The notes beneath the pieces were generated by a model that worked only from the letters and a program-made list of their open reading frames with translations, did not search any database and was not told the DNA's origin. Positions 35,040-41,871 of a stretch of DNA of 64,000 bases are shown here, in pieces. The stretch comes from Deinococcus sp. QL22 (lineage in GTDB: Bacteria; Deinococcota; Deinococci; Deinococcales; Deinococcaceae), in assembly GCF_023370075.1 (NCBI RefSeq), contig NZ_CP097149.1, forward strand, positions 2,230,001-2,294,000. The letters run 5' to 3'. A program made the position numbers and the translations under genes. Each line of letters starts with the position of its first letter. The stretch's first letter is position 1.

Positions 35040-35309
35040 ATGAAACTGGGGAGAGCCATTGTGTTCGCTGGCCTGCTTGCAGCCCTAGCACTCGTATTCT
35101 TCGCACCGCCAAGAATCTTCATCAGAGAAGACGGCGTTAAACTTCCTGCATCCGTCTGTTTACAAGGCGGCCGCCCAAAAGTTGGCAATGCCTGCTGGGA
35201 GAGCACCGTGATCGACTTCCCGGTACTCCTCTCGGAGCTTGCTGCTCTGGCGGTGGTGACGGGAATTTTCGCGGCTGCTGCAACTCCACGTGGACTTATG
35301 CGCCTATAA
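35040..35309 (+). CDS. Two-pass membrane protein
   Basis: The 89-residue protein starts at ATG 35,040 (GGGG close upstream, TAAAAT -10-like box before it). Membrane segments lie at about residues 5-24 (AIVFAGLLAALALVFF) and 63-82 (LLSELAALAVVTGIFAAA), with an exported loop carrying two Cys (SVCLQ and NACWE) that may pair. No family is recognised. It sits between the two copies of the small beta-rich protein. Confidence 0.65.
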   Translation: MKLGRAIVFAGLLAALALVFFAPPRIFIREDGVKLPASVCLQGGRPKVGNACWESTVIDFPVLLSELAALAVVTGIFAAAATPRGLMRL

Positions 35310-35332
35310 AAAAGCCCCGCGGCTGCGAGGCT
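35308..35332 (-). terminator. Rho-independent terminator, minus strand
   Basis: On the minus strand AGCCTCGC-AGCC-GCGGGGCT (one G-U pair) is followed by TTTTTT. It can end the transcript of the Acb2/Tad1-like gene after running antisense across the 35,435 gene. Confidence 0.75.
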
Positions 35333-35434
35333 GCCCGCCGTCTTCACCCGGACGGCTTAAGTTGTGGGATGCAATTAGTGTAGCAGCTACACTGTTACAG
35401 AACCATCACCCGAAAGGCTTAGTGCAGGCGCGGC

Positions 35435-35683
35435 ATGCTCAAATACGACATGCCTGTTCCAATCATCCGCATCGAGAACGGCAAGATGTACGGGTACGGC
35501 TCCCACTTCACTTGGGTGGAATACCCCAAGGGGCTTCTTCCCGACGATGCTCAGGCCTTGATTAGAGCGAGCCAACAGGCTCAGTTGGTTCTCGTGACTG
35601 GGCCGAACTTTAGCGTTCAAGGCAAGGTGGCTGTGATGTCCATCGGGAATGGGGCCAAGTTTCGACTCATCCGCTCGGATTAG
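35435..35683 (+). CDS. Small beta-rich accessory protein, copy 2 of a pair
   Basis: The 82-residue product is the paralogue of 34,717-34,965 (see there). It begins MLKYDMPVPIIRIENGKMYG; an alternative ATG five codons later may be the true start. Its stop overlaps by 4 bases the stop of the convergent Acb2/Tad1-like gene. No family is recognised. Confidence 0.65.
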   Translation: MLKYDMPVPIIRIENGKMYGYGSHFTWVEYPKGLLPDDAQALIRASQQAQLVLVTGPNFSVQGKVAVMSIGNGAKFRLIRSD

Positions 35684-35880
35684 TTGAAGACAATCCCTTT
35701 GTTCGCCCACATGCTGGCTTCTTCCAGTTGCGTGATAGCCAAGGAGCGTTCACGGCTGTGCGGAATAGTCTCCAGAATCGTGTCATGTGCCTGCTTCAGC
35801 GCCGCTCGCACGGTTTCAATCTGCTCGACATGCTCAGGCGTAGGGCGCTGGTACTCGAAAGGATGCTTGGGCTCAGGCAT
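35680..35880 (-). CDS. Acb2/Tad1 hairpin-domain protein (anti-CBASS/anti-Thoeris type)
   Basis: The 66-residue protein is an alpha-helical hairpin. Helix one is TPEHVEQIETVRAALKQAHD (about 15-34), then a short turn (ILETIPHSR), and helix two is RSLAITQLEEASMWANKGI (about 45-63). The second-helix pattern, with R-S-L-A-x-T-x-L-E-E-A-x-M-W-A-N, is characteristic of the Acb2/Tad1 hairpin family. Known members form sponges that bind cyclic oligonucleotides of CBASS, or ADP-ribose cyclic signals of Thoeris, and so block defence. The ATG at 35,880 has AAGGAG 8 bases upstream. It has its own terminators on both sides. The family call is from eye memory of the pattern. Confidence 0.8.
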   Translation of the reverse strand: MPEPKHPFEYQRPTPEHVEQIETVRAALKQAHDTILETIPHSRERSLAITQLEEASMWANKGIVFN

Positions 35881-35910
35881 GTGCAATGCTCCTTGGAATG
35901 AGGCGGCAAC

Positions 35911-35933
35911 AAAAAACCGCCCGGTAAGGGCGG
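35911..35933 (-). terminator. Rho-independent terminator, minus strand
   Basis: CCGCCC and GGGCGG form a hairpin followed on the minus strand by TTTTTTG. It lies between the 35,942 gene and the Acb2/Tad1-like gene. It resembles the terminator at 27,705. Confidence 0.8.
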
Positions 35934-35941
35934 CGGGGAAC

Positions 35942-36487
35942 TCAATTAGACTGCTCTGAATCTACAGATACAGTAGAGCAACCCCGAACAGATGACAAGT
36001 GGCTCAGGTGGTACTCCCCCCACGGATCGCCCAAGCGCACGGCCACCGTCAGCACGGCGCGGGCGTACTCGGGGGCCGTCTCTCCGTTCCAGCCGCGCCC
36101 ATTGGCGTGAATCAGACTATTCAGGCCCATCCCACAGCGCAGGGCTTCCAGTCTCTTGCCGAGCAACTGGCCATCTGCTGTGCCGCTGGCCGCGATCTGG
36201 GTGATGATCCGGCCCACTTCTACCTCCCGGCATTCCCCCATCGGGGTGGCCAACGCTGTGGGCAGGTCGGGCTCGTACTCGCCCAGCGTGGTCACGGCGT
36301 CCAGACCCCCGGAACTGTAGGGCAGGCTGGGCCGCAGGATGACGGGCACGCGCACCTCCCAGCGCCTCAGGGCCTGATACCAACACTCGGCATAGGCGCG
36401 GGCGGTGCGCTGGTGGAGGAAGTCTTTTAGGGCGGGGCCAGGGCCAGCCACCCGGATAACGCGACTTCTCTTGGTTCCGTTGGTCAA
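35942..36487 (-). CDS. Hypothetical phage protein with TTG start
   Basis: The 181-residue product starts at TTG 36,487, which has CGGAGG 5 bases upstream; the ATG-like start at 36,553 lacks one. The core reads FLHQRTARAYAECWYQALRR, VEVGRIITQIAASGTADGQL and ETAPEYARAVLTVAVRLGDP, so it is mostly helical with several Trp. No family is recognised. A remnant of a second copy lies at 36,918-37,073. It is followed by a terminator. Confidence 0.6.
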   Translation of the reverse strand: MTNGTKRSRVIRVAGPGPALKDFLHQRTARAYAECWYQALRRWEVRVPVILRPSLPYSSGGLDAVTTLGEYEPDLPTALATPMGECREVEVGRIITQIAASGTADGQLLGKRLEALRCGMGLNSLIHANGRGWNGETAPEYARAVLTVAVRLGDPWGEYHLSHLSSVRGCSTVSVDSEQSN

Positions 36488-36559
36488 GTGAGCCTCCGTT
36501 GGGTGAGGGCGTGAATCCTTGGGATGGATTTTTGAGGTGAAGCGCCGCTGCAAGCCCGG

Positions 36560-36565
36560 TATGGT
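36560..36565 (+). promoter_or_regulatory. -10 box of a leaderless promoter
   Basis: TATGGT lies 5 bases before the ATG at 36,571. The GGAG in the gap is too close to act as a ribosome binding site. Confidence 0.4.
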
Positions 36566-36570
36566 GGAGC

Positions 36571-36975
36571 ATGATCCTGAGTTCAGAGGCTGCTCTACAG
36601 CAGTACCACCAACTTCGCGAACAGATGGGCGCGGGCAACAGCACTAAGGAGCGGCAAGGGCGCATGCAAGACCTCCTCCTGTTTTTCTCGCAGAGCTTGC
36701 TGGCCCCCTTCCGCATCGCACTAGAACTCAAGGAGCCAAAGCCCACCTTCCATCTCCTCGTGAATCAAGGCGCTCAGGGGATGGACGAACATCTTTGGGA
36801 GATGCACGGCTATTACCGCGAGATGGACATGATTCGACTCGCAGTAACATTCCGGAACATCTACTACTCCGGCCATGTGATGCAACGGGAAACTCAGAAA
36901 CTGGAGGGCAGCTTGATTCAAGCTATGCCGAATGTTGAAAATGTCATGCTGCGATTTCTAAACTCAGACGAATAA
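36571..36975 (+). CDS. Helical cargo protein, unknown
   Basis: The 134-residue protein is mostly alpha-helical (EAALQQYHQLREQMGAGNST; LLFFSQSLLAPFRIALELKE; a long helix MDMIRLAVTFRNIYYSGHVM at about 90-109). It has no membrane segment or signal peptide, and no family is recognised. Codon usage is less GC-rich than in the neighbours. It runs against the phage operon with its own leaderless promoter. The DNA on both sides is homologous (36,430-36,500 and 36,990-37,090), as if this gene had entered between two copies of an older gene. Confidence 0.65.
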   Translation: MILSSEAALQQYHQLREQMGAGNSTKERQGRMQDLLLFFSQSLLAPFRIALELKEPKPTFHLLVNQGAQGMDEHLWEMHGYYREMDMIRLAVTFRNIYYSGHVMQRETQKLEGSLIQAMPNVENVMLRFLNSDE

Positions 36976-37073
36976 GGCCTCCTAAAGAGGGTACAGATGG
37001 ACAGGCAATCTGGTAAGGCAGGGCTCGGGTCATCTACCCAGACGGCGTGGCTTCTTTTGGTTCTGTTCGTCAA
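36918..37073 (-). pseudogene. 5' remnant of a paralogue of the 35,942 gene
   Basis: From TTG 37,073 (AGGAGG upstream) the frame LTNRTKRSHAVWVDDPSPAL matches the start of the 35,942 gene (LTNGTKRSRVIRVAGPGPAL), and the DNA is similar over about 70 bases. The match stops where the plus-strand gene begins to overlap. It is a truncated duplicate. Confidence 0.65.
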
Positions 37074-37156
37074 GTGCGCCTCCTGTGGGCGGGAAAGGGT
37101 GAGGGTCATAAAAAAACCCACAAGAGGATGTCCGATATGAGGGCGTATAAGAAAGA

Positions 37157-37351
37157 ATGTCCGAGCGTCAAAAGACTGGGAGTTCTACCGTCCAACACAT
37201 CCCCACGGTGATTTACCTGCCCGAAGGGATGGCTGAGCCTGTGGAAGGCAGCATCGTCCAAATTCACGGGTACGAGGGGAAGTACCAGACCGGCAAAACG
37301 TTCCTGGATGAGGACGGGGAACGCTGTACACGTGTCACGCTCATGGATTGA
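37157..37351 (+). CDS. Small hypothetical protein
   Basis: The 64-residue product has two strands (TVIYLPEGM; GSIVQIHGYEG) and ends GERCTRVTLMD, suggesting a small beta-barrel of the SH3 type. A TATAAG box lies 5 bases before the ATG. No family is recognised. It precedes the duplicated three-gene cassette. Confidence 0.5.
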   Translation: MSERQKTGSSTVQHIPTVIYLPEGMAEPVEGSIVQIHGYEGKYQTGKTFLDEDGERCTRVTLMD

Positions 37352-37437
37352 CTTCACAGCAGCCCCTGACTGAGGCTCAGCACCACACGCAACTGTCCAG
37401 CAGCAGATTTGCAGCCTTTTCCTCCCGCCCGCTCCTC

Positions 37438-37443
37438 TACGCT
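37438..37443 (+). promoter_or_regulatory. -10 box of a leaderless promoter (unit 1)
   Basis: TACGCT lies 7 bases before the ATG at 37,451. The same box and spacing recur in unit 2. Confidence 0.5.
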
Positions 37444-37450
37444 GAAGCTG

Positions 37451-37771
37451 ATGCAATCCCTTCGACAGCACTTTCAAACTCAGGTCAGACAGTGGTGGGC
37501 CACACCTGTGATCAATCAGTTCTTGATCCTGCTCGGCTACATCTTGGCGTTGCTGAGTTTGGTGCATGTGTTGATGCCTGGAGCTCCCCCAGGCCTGAAT
37601 TGGGGGAGCCTCCTCATGCCCTTGTATCTGAGCTGCCTCACACTCAGCACAGCTTTGGAGACCGCCCAAACGCCAACCTCCGAGCGTCGGCGGTTCTTCA
37701 CTTGGAGTACTTTCGTGTTCTCCTTGCTGTTCGTGGGCTGGACGCTGTTGATGATCCTGTCGCGTCCTTAA
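37451..37771 (+). CDS. Three-pass membrane protein, cassette unit 1
   Basis: The 106-residue protein starts MQSLRQHFQTQVRQWWATPV at 37,451; this start is preferred over 37,409 because a TANNNT box precedes it in both units. Hydrophobic segments lie at about 20-42 (INQFLILLGYILALLSLVHV), 52-72 (LLMPLYLSCLTLSTAL) and 84-104 (FTWSTFVFSLLFVGWTLLMI). The N-terminus is basic and probably inside. No family is recognised. The paralogue at 38,387 is about two-thirds identical. Confidence 0.7.
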   Translation: MQSLRQHFQTQVRQWWATPVINQFLILLGYILALLSLVHVLMPGAPPGLNWGSLLMPLYLSCLTLSTALETAQTPTSERRRFFTWSTFVFSLLFVGWTLLMILSRP

Positions 37772-37787
37772 AGCCTGATTCTTCATC

Positions 37788-37991
37788 TCAGCTCCTCTCA
37801 TACAGCACGTCTTCCAGCCCCAATTGCCGCAGATAGTGGGCCTCACCGTCCTTGGTCGGCAGCCAGCCCAGCCGCCTGCGCTTGTGGGCCGCCATGAACC
37901 GTGCCAACTCCACCGGGTCTTCTTGCTCCGCTGCTGCCGCCTGCACCCTCAGCAACGCTTTGGCAAGCCGCTTGCGGTCTCTGGGTTTCAT
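37788..37991 (-). CDS. Small basic protein, cassette unit 1
   Basis: The 67-residue product (MKPRDRKRLAKALLRVQAAA; then ARFMAAHKRRRLGWLPTKDG and YLRQLGLEDVLYERS) is basic and helical, and could bind nucleic acid. It lies antisense between the membrane protein and winged-helix genes. The coding potential is kept in unit 2, except that the stop is lost there by a one-base deletion. Confidence 0.5.
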   Translation of the reverse strand: MKPRDRKRLAKALLRVQAAAAEQEDPVELARFMAAHKRRRLGWLPTKDGEAHYLRQLGLEDVLYERS

Positions 37992-38050
37992 GAATCGTCC
38001 CGTTTAACGCTGTCAGAGAGGTGTGAGGGCAGACTCTCCACAATAGATGG

Positions 38051-38272
38051 ATGTACAGTCAATTGTTGATCTTGGATGCCATCCGAAAACTCCAAACGCG
38101 ACGTCCCGACGCCTCGGTGCTGGTGGGCGATCTCCAAGAAGTCCTTTGTCAACGGGGTGTCACATGGCGTCGGGGCACGGTACAAACCTATTTGAAGCGA
38201 CTGGCCGATCAACACGTCTTGGAACGACTGGATCGGAATGTGTACCGCCTGAGGCCTACGGACAGCGCCTGA
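38051..38272 (+). CDS. Winged-helix-like regulator, cassette unit 1
   Basis: The 73-residue protein (MYSQLLILDAIRKLQTRRPD; then ASVLVGDLQEVLCQRG; VQTYLKRLADQHVLERLD; NVYRLRPT) shows three helices followed by a two-strand wing, the layout of small winged-helix DNA-binding proteins. A paralogue is at 38,980-39,201 with about 65 percent identity by eye. It could control the cassette. Confidence 0.7.
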   Translation: MYSQLLILDAIRKLQTRRPDASVLVGDLQEVLCQRGVTWRRGTVQTYLKRLADQHVLERLDRNVYRLRPTDSA

Positions 38273-38373
38273 CCCTCTAGAGGTGGGCCTCACGGCTGCC
38301 CCTGACTGAGGCTCAGCACCACACGCAACTGTCCAGCAGCAGATTTGCAGCTTCTTCCTCCCGCTGACTCCTC

Positions 38374-38379
38374 TACGCT
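38374..38379 (+). promoter_or_regulatory. -10 box of a leaderless promoter (unit 2)
   Basis: TACGCT lies 7 bases before the ATG at 38,387, as in unit 1. Confidence 0.5.
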
Positions 38380-38386
38380 GACGCTG

Positions 38387-38707
38387 ATGCAACCTCTTCG
38401 ACAACACTTTCAAACTCAGGCGAGAGATTGGTGGGCCACACCTGTGGTCAATCAGTTCCTCACGCTGCTTGGGTTCATCTTGGTGGTGCTGTTCGGGGTG
38501 CGTGTGTTCTGGTCTGGGGGATCCCCAGGCCTGGATTGGGGGGAACTCCTCCTGCCCCTGTATCTGATCTGCAACTCGCTCAACATGATCTTGGAGGCCA
38601 ACCGAATGCCGATGTCCGAGCGTCGAAGAGCCGGCATTTGGAGTGTTTTCGCGTTCAGTGTGCTGTTCCTGGGTTGGACACTGTTGAAGATCTTGTCGCG
38701 TCCCTAA
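38387..38707 (+). CDS. Three-pass membrane protein, cassette unit 2
   Basis: The 106-residue protein is the paralogue of 37,451-37,771, with the same three membrane segments (about 20-42, 52-72 and 84-104) and the conserved WWATPV.NQFL and PGL.WG motifs. Differences are concentrated in the outer loop (VFWSGGSPG versus VLMPGAPPG). No family is recognised. Confidence 0.7.
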   Translation: MQPLRQHFQTQARDWWATPVVNQFLTLLGFILVVLFGVRVFWSGGSPGLDWGELLLPLYLICNSLNMILEANRMPMSERRRAGIWSVFAFSVLFLGWTLLKILSRP

Positions 38708-38723
38708 AGCCTGATCAGTCATC

Positions 38724-38920
38724 TCAGTTCCCCCATGCAGCACGTCTTTCAGCCCCAATTGCTGCAGATAGTGAGCCTCGCCGTCTGTGATCGGCAGCCA
38801 GTCCAGCTGCCTGCGCTGATGGGCCGGCATGAACCGCGCTGGCTCCACCGGGTCAGACCGCTCTGCCGCCTGAAGCCTCGGGGGGGCTTTGGCAAACCGC
38901 CTGCGCTCTCTAGGCTTCAT
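38724..38920 (-). pseudogene. Small basic protein, cassette unit 2, stop codon lost by frameshift
   Basis: The frame MKPRERRRFAKAPPRLQAAE to LGLKDVLHGG matches the unit 1 protein. Near the end unit 2 is one base shorter (GGGGGAACTGAG against GAGAGGAGCTGAG), so the stop is passed and the frame stays open to 37,988. The long extension is antisense to other genes and is probably not functional. Confidence 0.5.
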
Positions 38921-38979
38921 GAATAGTCGTGTTGGAGCCAGTCAGCGCCGTGTAAGCACGACCGTATCAAAGTGGAGTA

Positions 38980-39201
38980 ATGCACACTCAACGGCTGATC
39001 TTGTACGCTATTCGAACGCTGCAGGCGCGGCGTCCTGACGCCTCGGTACTGGTCGGTGACATTGAAGACGTTATGCGTCAGCACGGCAGAAATTTTCAGC
39101 GGGCCACGGTACAACTTCATTTGAAACGACTGGTTGATCAACACATGCTGGAACGACTGGATCAGAATGTGTACCGCTTGACGCCCGCTCACCGCACCTG
39201 A
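38980..39201 (+). CDS. Winged-helix-like regulator, cassette unit 2
   Basis: The 73-residue protein (MHTQRLILYAIRTLQARRPD; ASVLVGDIEDVMRQHG; LHLKRLVDQHMLERLDQ; NVYRLTPAH) is the paralogue of 38,051-38,272. GGAG stands 3 bases before the ATG. Changes in the likely recognition helix (NFQRATVQLHLKR against TWRRGTVQTYLKR) suggest a different DNA site. Confidence 0.7.
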   Translation: MHTQRLILYAIRTLQARRPDASVLVGDIEDVMRQHGRNFQRATVQLHLKRLVDQHMLERLDQNVYRLTPAHRT

Positions 39202-39396
39202 TCCCTTAGAGCTAGGCCTCACTCGGCGAGTCTCGGTGCCCTGGGGGCCTGAAATGAGGTGGAACATCTCAACACTGAGCGTCATCCACTTTGAGTCGTC
39301 TAAAGGCTTATGAACAGCAGAAATAAGAATTCTGCAACATCTTGTCCGCTTAACTAAGCCCAAAGTGAAGATGACCTTAAGTGTTGGAGGCTGGAC

Positions 39397-40587
39397 ATGA
39401 TCAGTACCCCAAGTGAATGGACCACAATGGCGGCTTTGTCGGCCCTCACTTGGGGCGTCACCGCCTTGATATCGGTCTTCATCATCACGGTCTCGTGGCT
39501 GCGGCCCTCGTATCCCGGTTGGCGCGGTTGGGCGCTGGGACAGACCGCCCTGGTCTTGGGCCTGCTGATCGGCAGCCTGCGAACTCCAGAGACCCTGCTG
39601 GCCTCGGTGGTGATCGGCAACACCTTGGTCATGGCCGGATCGACCTTGTGCTTGGGAGCCTTTCAGCGCTTCAGCGGGCAGTTCGTCAGCCCCTGGATGA
39701 GCCGATTGGCTTGGGGAGGGTGCGCCGCCATCGTGATGGCGCTGGTCTTGCTGACCACGGTCTGGGACAACATTGCGCTGCGGTTTGTCCTGGTCGCGGG
39801 TTACAGCTCCATCCTGTTGCTGATGTTGGTCACCCTGATCGTGAAGCAAATGCAGCGGCACCCAGCGCTGCGCACCGCATATGGCCTGAACTTGGGCGTG
39901 TTGCTGGGCGGCACCCTGTTGAGCCTGCCTCGCTCGCAGATGATGATCAGCGCCAATGGACACTTGGGCTATCTCCTGAATAACCCGAATCTCTTGCTGC
40001 ACGCCGGAGCATTGTTGTTGTCGGTAGGCGGCAGTTTTGCGTTCTGGTTGCTGCATGATGACCGGCGCCGCCAGGAGATGCAGCGTCTGCATCACGAGCT
40101 GCTCGTCCAAGCTACGTTGGATCCTTTGACGATCCTGCTTAACCGGCGGGGACTGACACAAGCGTATGACCTGTGGGGGAACCGGGCCAAGCCCGCCGAA
40201 GCGGTCTTGTTGCTGCTGGACATCAATGAGTTCAAGGGCATCAATGACCGGTATGGACACGCCGAAGGAGACCGCTGTTTGATGCAGTTGGCGGACACTC
40301 TGCGGACGATCGCAACTCCTAGGGATCTGATCAGCCGGGTGGGTGGGGATGAATTTGTGCTGCTGCTCACCGGGCAGCAAGAGCAAGTCCTGGAGCAACT
40401 CACAGCGCTGGAAGTGCACTTGGCGAAAGACAAGCAAGGTGTGTTGGGCTTCACAGTGAGTCTCGGCAGCACCCAAGTGACGGCGAGAGAAGACTTGACG
40501 AAGGCCATGAACCGCGCAGATCAAGGGATGTACAGGGACAAGGCACGTGGAATGCACGTCCAACAGCCGAGAAAGGCGAACGCCTAG
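39397..40587 (+). CDS. Membrane-bound diguanylate cyclase (GGDEF domain)
   Basis: The 396-residue protein has about seven membrane segments in residues 10-215 and a cytoplasmic GGDEF domain at about 225-385. Signature parts are the metal and GTP-binding LLLDINEFKGINDRYGHAEGD and the active loop RVGGDEF. The RxxD inhibitory site five residues before the loop reads TPRD, so product inhibition may be lost. It would make cyclic di-GMP from GTP in response to an unknown membrane signal. It runs against the phage operon as a cargo gene with GGAGG 7 bases before the ATG. No EAL domain is present. Confidence 0.9.
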   Translation: MISTPSEWTTMAALSALTWGVTALISVFIITVSWLRPSYPGWRGWALGQTALVLGLLIGSLRTPETLLASVVIGNTLVMAGSTLCLGAFQRFSGQFVSPWMSRLAWGGCAAIVMALVLLTTVWDNIALRFVLVAGYSSILLLMLVTLIVKQMQRHPALRTAYGLNLGVLLGGTLLSLPRSQMMISANGHLGYLLNNPNLLLHAGALLLSVGGSFAFWLLHDDRRRQEMQRLHHELLVQATLDPLTILLNRRGLTQAYDLWGNRAKPAEAVLLLLDINEFKGINDRYGHAEGDRCLMQLADTLRTIATPRDLISRVGGDEFVLLLTGQQEQVLEQLTALEVHLAKDKQGVLGFTVSLGSTQVTAREDLTKAMNRADQGMYRDKARGMHVQQPRKANA

Positions 40588-40598
40588 GAAGAGGGGAT

Positions 40599-41261
40599 TC
40601 ATAACGCACTCGTAAACAGCGTCTCAGTTAACGGCGTGATCTGCACGACGACCCGCCCGCCTGGATGCACCGGAGCACGCCGCACAGTCAGCACATCGAT
40701 CAGCGAGTCATCCGCCCAGACGCCCGCATGAGTCAGGGCATCTTCCAGGGCCTTAGGGATGTTGCTGAGGTCGCGTTTTCGCAGATCCGGCGGCGAGACG
40801 ATCAGCAGGAGTTCAAGGCGTGCACCAGGCGAGGTTTTGGGCTGCCCATAGTTCTGCACGCACGAGATGACGGCCCTGCGGTAGGTGCGTCCCTCTTCGC
40901 TCAACAGGACTTTGACCCGGTACGGGATGGCCTTCGAGTTCTTCGGCGTGAAGCGCACGAGGATTGAGCGCCAGATGCTGTTCAGAGAGGGCGGGTAAGG
41001 CAGGGTAAAGGTCAGGGTTCCGGGTGGACTCGTTTTGGCTTCCAGCGGTTCAGTCGTCCACTCGGGTTGTTTTTCCTGCGCTGGGCGCGGCTGCACAAGT
41101 GGACTCGTTTCGGGCGCTGGCTGTGGCACTTCCACCAGGCCCAACTTCAGCCGGATATTGGCCCGCACATCCGGATCAGCAATGGTGCTCAGGTACCGCT
41201 CGACATGCGCGAGGCTCGGAAAGCGTGCCTGCCAGGCATGAGAGGATGCAGGGGAAGTCAC
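40599..41261 (-). CDS. rusA: RusA-family Holliday junction resolvase
   Basis: The 220-residue protein has an extra N-terminal part of about 75 residues, ending in a Pro-rich linker, and a RusA domain from about 80 to 215. RusA signatures are LTFTLPYPPSLNSIWRSI, RAVISCVQNYG, the acidic KRDLSNIPKALEDALTHAGV with catalytic Asp, and VWADDSLIDVLTVRR. It cuts four-way junctions during phage recombination and replication, in the same unit as Bet and DnaB. GTG is the start. The extended N-terminus is unusual for RusA (typically about 120-140 residues). Confidence 0.85.
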   Translation of the reverse strand: MTSPASSHAWQARFPSLAHVERYLSTIADPDVRANIRLKLGLVEVPQPAPETSPLVQPRPAQEKQPEWTTEPLEAKTSPPGTLTFTLPYPPSLNSIWRSILVRFTPKNSKAIPYRVKVLLSEEGRTYRRAVISCVQNYGQPKTSPGARLELLLIVSPPDLRKRDLSNIPKALEDALTHAGVWADDSLIDVLTVRRAPVHPGGRVVVQITPLTETLFTSAL

Positions 41262-41287
41262 TGGCCCAACTGCGTCAAGATACGTGC

Positions 41288-41524
41288 ATGACCTGCCGCG
41301 ATGAAATCCTGGTGACCGTCAACGAATTGGTAAAAGACCGGACGCCCAAAACGTTTCATCTCAGTGAATTGATGGATGCGATGCGCGCCAAGAACACGAG
41401 GTATCTGGATTCGACTATTCGGACACATGTGACTTCGCGGATGTGTCAGAACACTCCCAAAAATCACCAGACTACCTACGACGATTTTGAACGGGTGGGC
41501 GTTGGCGTGTACCGCCTGCTGTAG
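41288..41524 (+). CDS. DUF7669-like winged-helix protein, copy 1
   Basis: The 78-residue protein reads MTCRDEILVTVNELVKDRTP, then FHLSELMDAMRAKNTRYLDS, TIRTHVTSRMCQN and YDDFERVGVGVYRLL, with the winged-helix layout (three helices and a wing) of the DUF7669 group found near restriction and phage genes. It is a tandem paralogue of 41,633-41,869. It is divergent from RusA. Its role is probably gene control; no operator was identified. Confidence 0.7.
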   Translation: MTCRDEILVTVNELVKDRTPKTFHLSELMDAMRAKNTRYLDSTIRTHVTSRMCQNTPKNHQTTYDDFERVGVGVYRLL

Positions 41525-41632
41525 CTTCATCCCTCCTCCCTGTTCAAGCGAACCCACAGGCCCCGGCTCGGCTCTCAGGGGAAATGAGACAAGGGCGAGA
41601 CCAGGCACGGTCATTTGAGGCAAAATGCAGAC

Positions 41633-41869
41633 GTGACGTGCCGTGACGAAATTCTTGCCGTGGCTCGCAAGTTGAGCAAACAACAAGCAGATGGAACGTT
41701 TTCCGCTCAAGACGTGGTGGCCGCCATGCGCGCCAAGGGCACCCAACACCTCGACACCACCATTCGGCGTCATGTCGCCAGCGAGATGTGTCAGAACGCG
41801 GTGGGTCAGGGTGCGGGCAAATATCCAGACTTTGAACGGGTGGCGCGGGGCCGTTACCGCCTGCTCTAG
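41633..41869 (+). CDS. DUF7669-like winged-helix protein, copy 2
   Basis: The 78-residue protein (VTCRDEILAVARKLSKQQAD; FSAQDVVAAMRAKGTQHLDT; TIRRHVASEMCQN; YPDFERVARGRYRLL) matches the copy at 41,288 throughout. GTG at 41,633 aligns with the start of copy 1; a TTG at 41,615 would add six residues. Its stop lies 2 bases from the end of a convergent minus-strand gene. Confidence 0.7.
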   Translation: MTCRDEILAVARKLSKQQADGTFSAQDVVAAMRAKGTQHLDTTIRRHVASEMCQNAVGQGAGKYPDFERVARGRYRLL

Positions 41870-41871
41870 CC

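Larger units (their letters stand above)
37362..39201 (+). repeat. Tandem duplication of a three-gene cassette
   Basis: Two related units lie head to tail, starting at 37,362 and 38,298 (936 bases apart). Each carries a three-pass membrane protein (plus), a small basic protein (minus) and a winged-helix-like protein (plus). The first 54 bases of both units are nearly identical, and similarity continues through all genes at DNA level with many substitutions, so the duplication is not recent. Confidence 0.85.

Noticed and set aside
37988..38920. 310-codon minus-strand frame across cassette unit 2
   Set aside because: Only the first 65 residues match the paralogue; the remainder is read-through after loss of the stop and is antisense to other genes.
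38917..40602. Minus-strand frame of 561 codons opposite the diguanylate cyclase
   Set aside because: It has a low-complexity Gln/His-rich composition typical of an antisense shadow; the GGDEF motifs on the plus strand are unambiguous.
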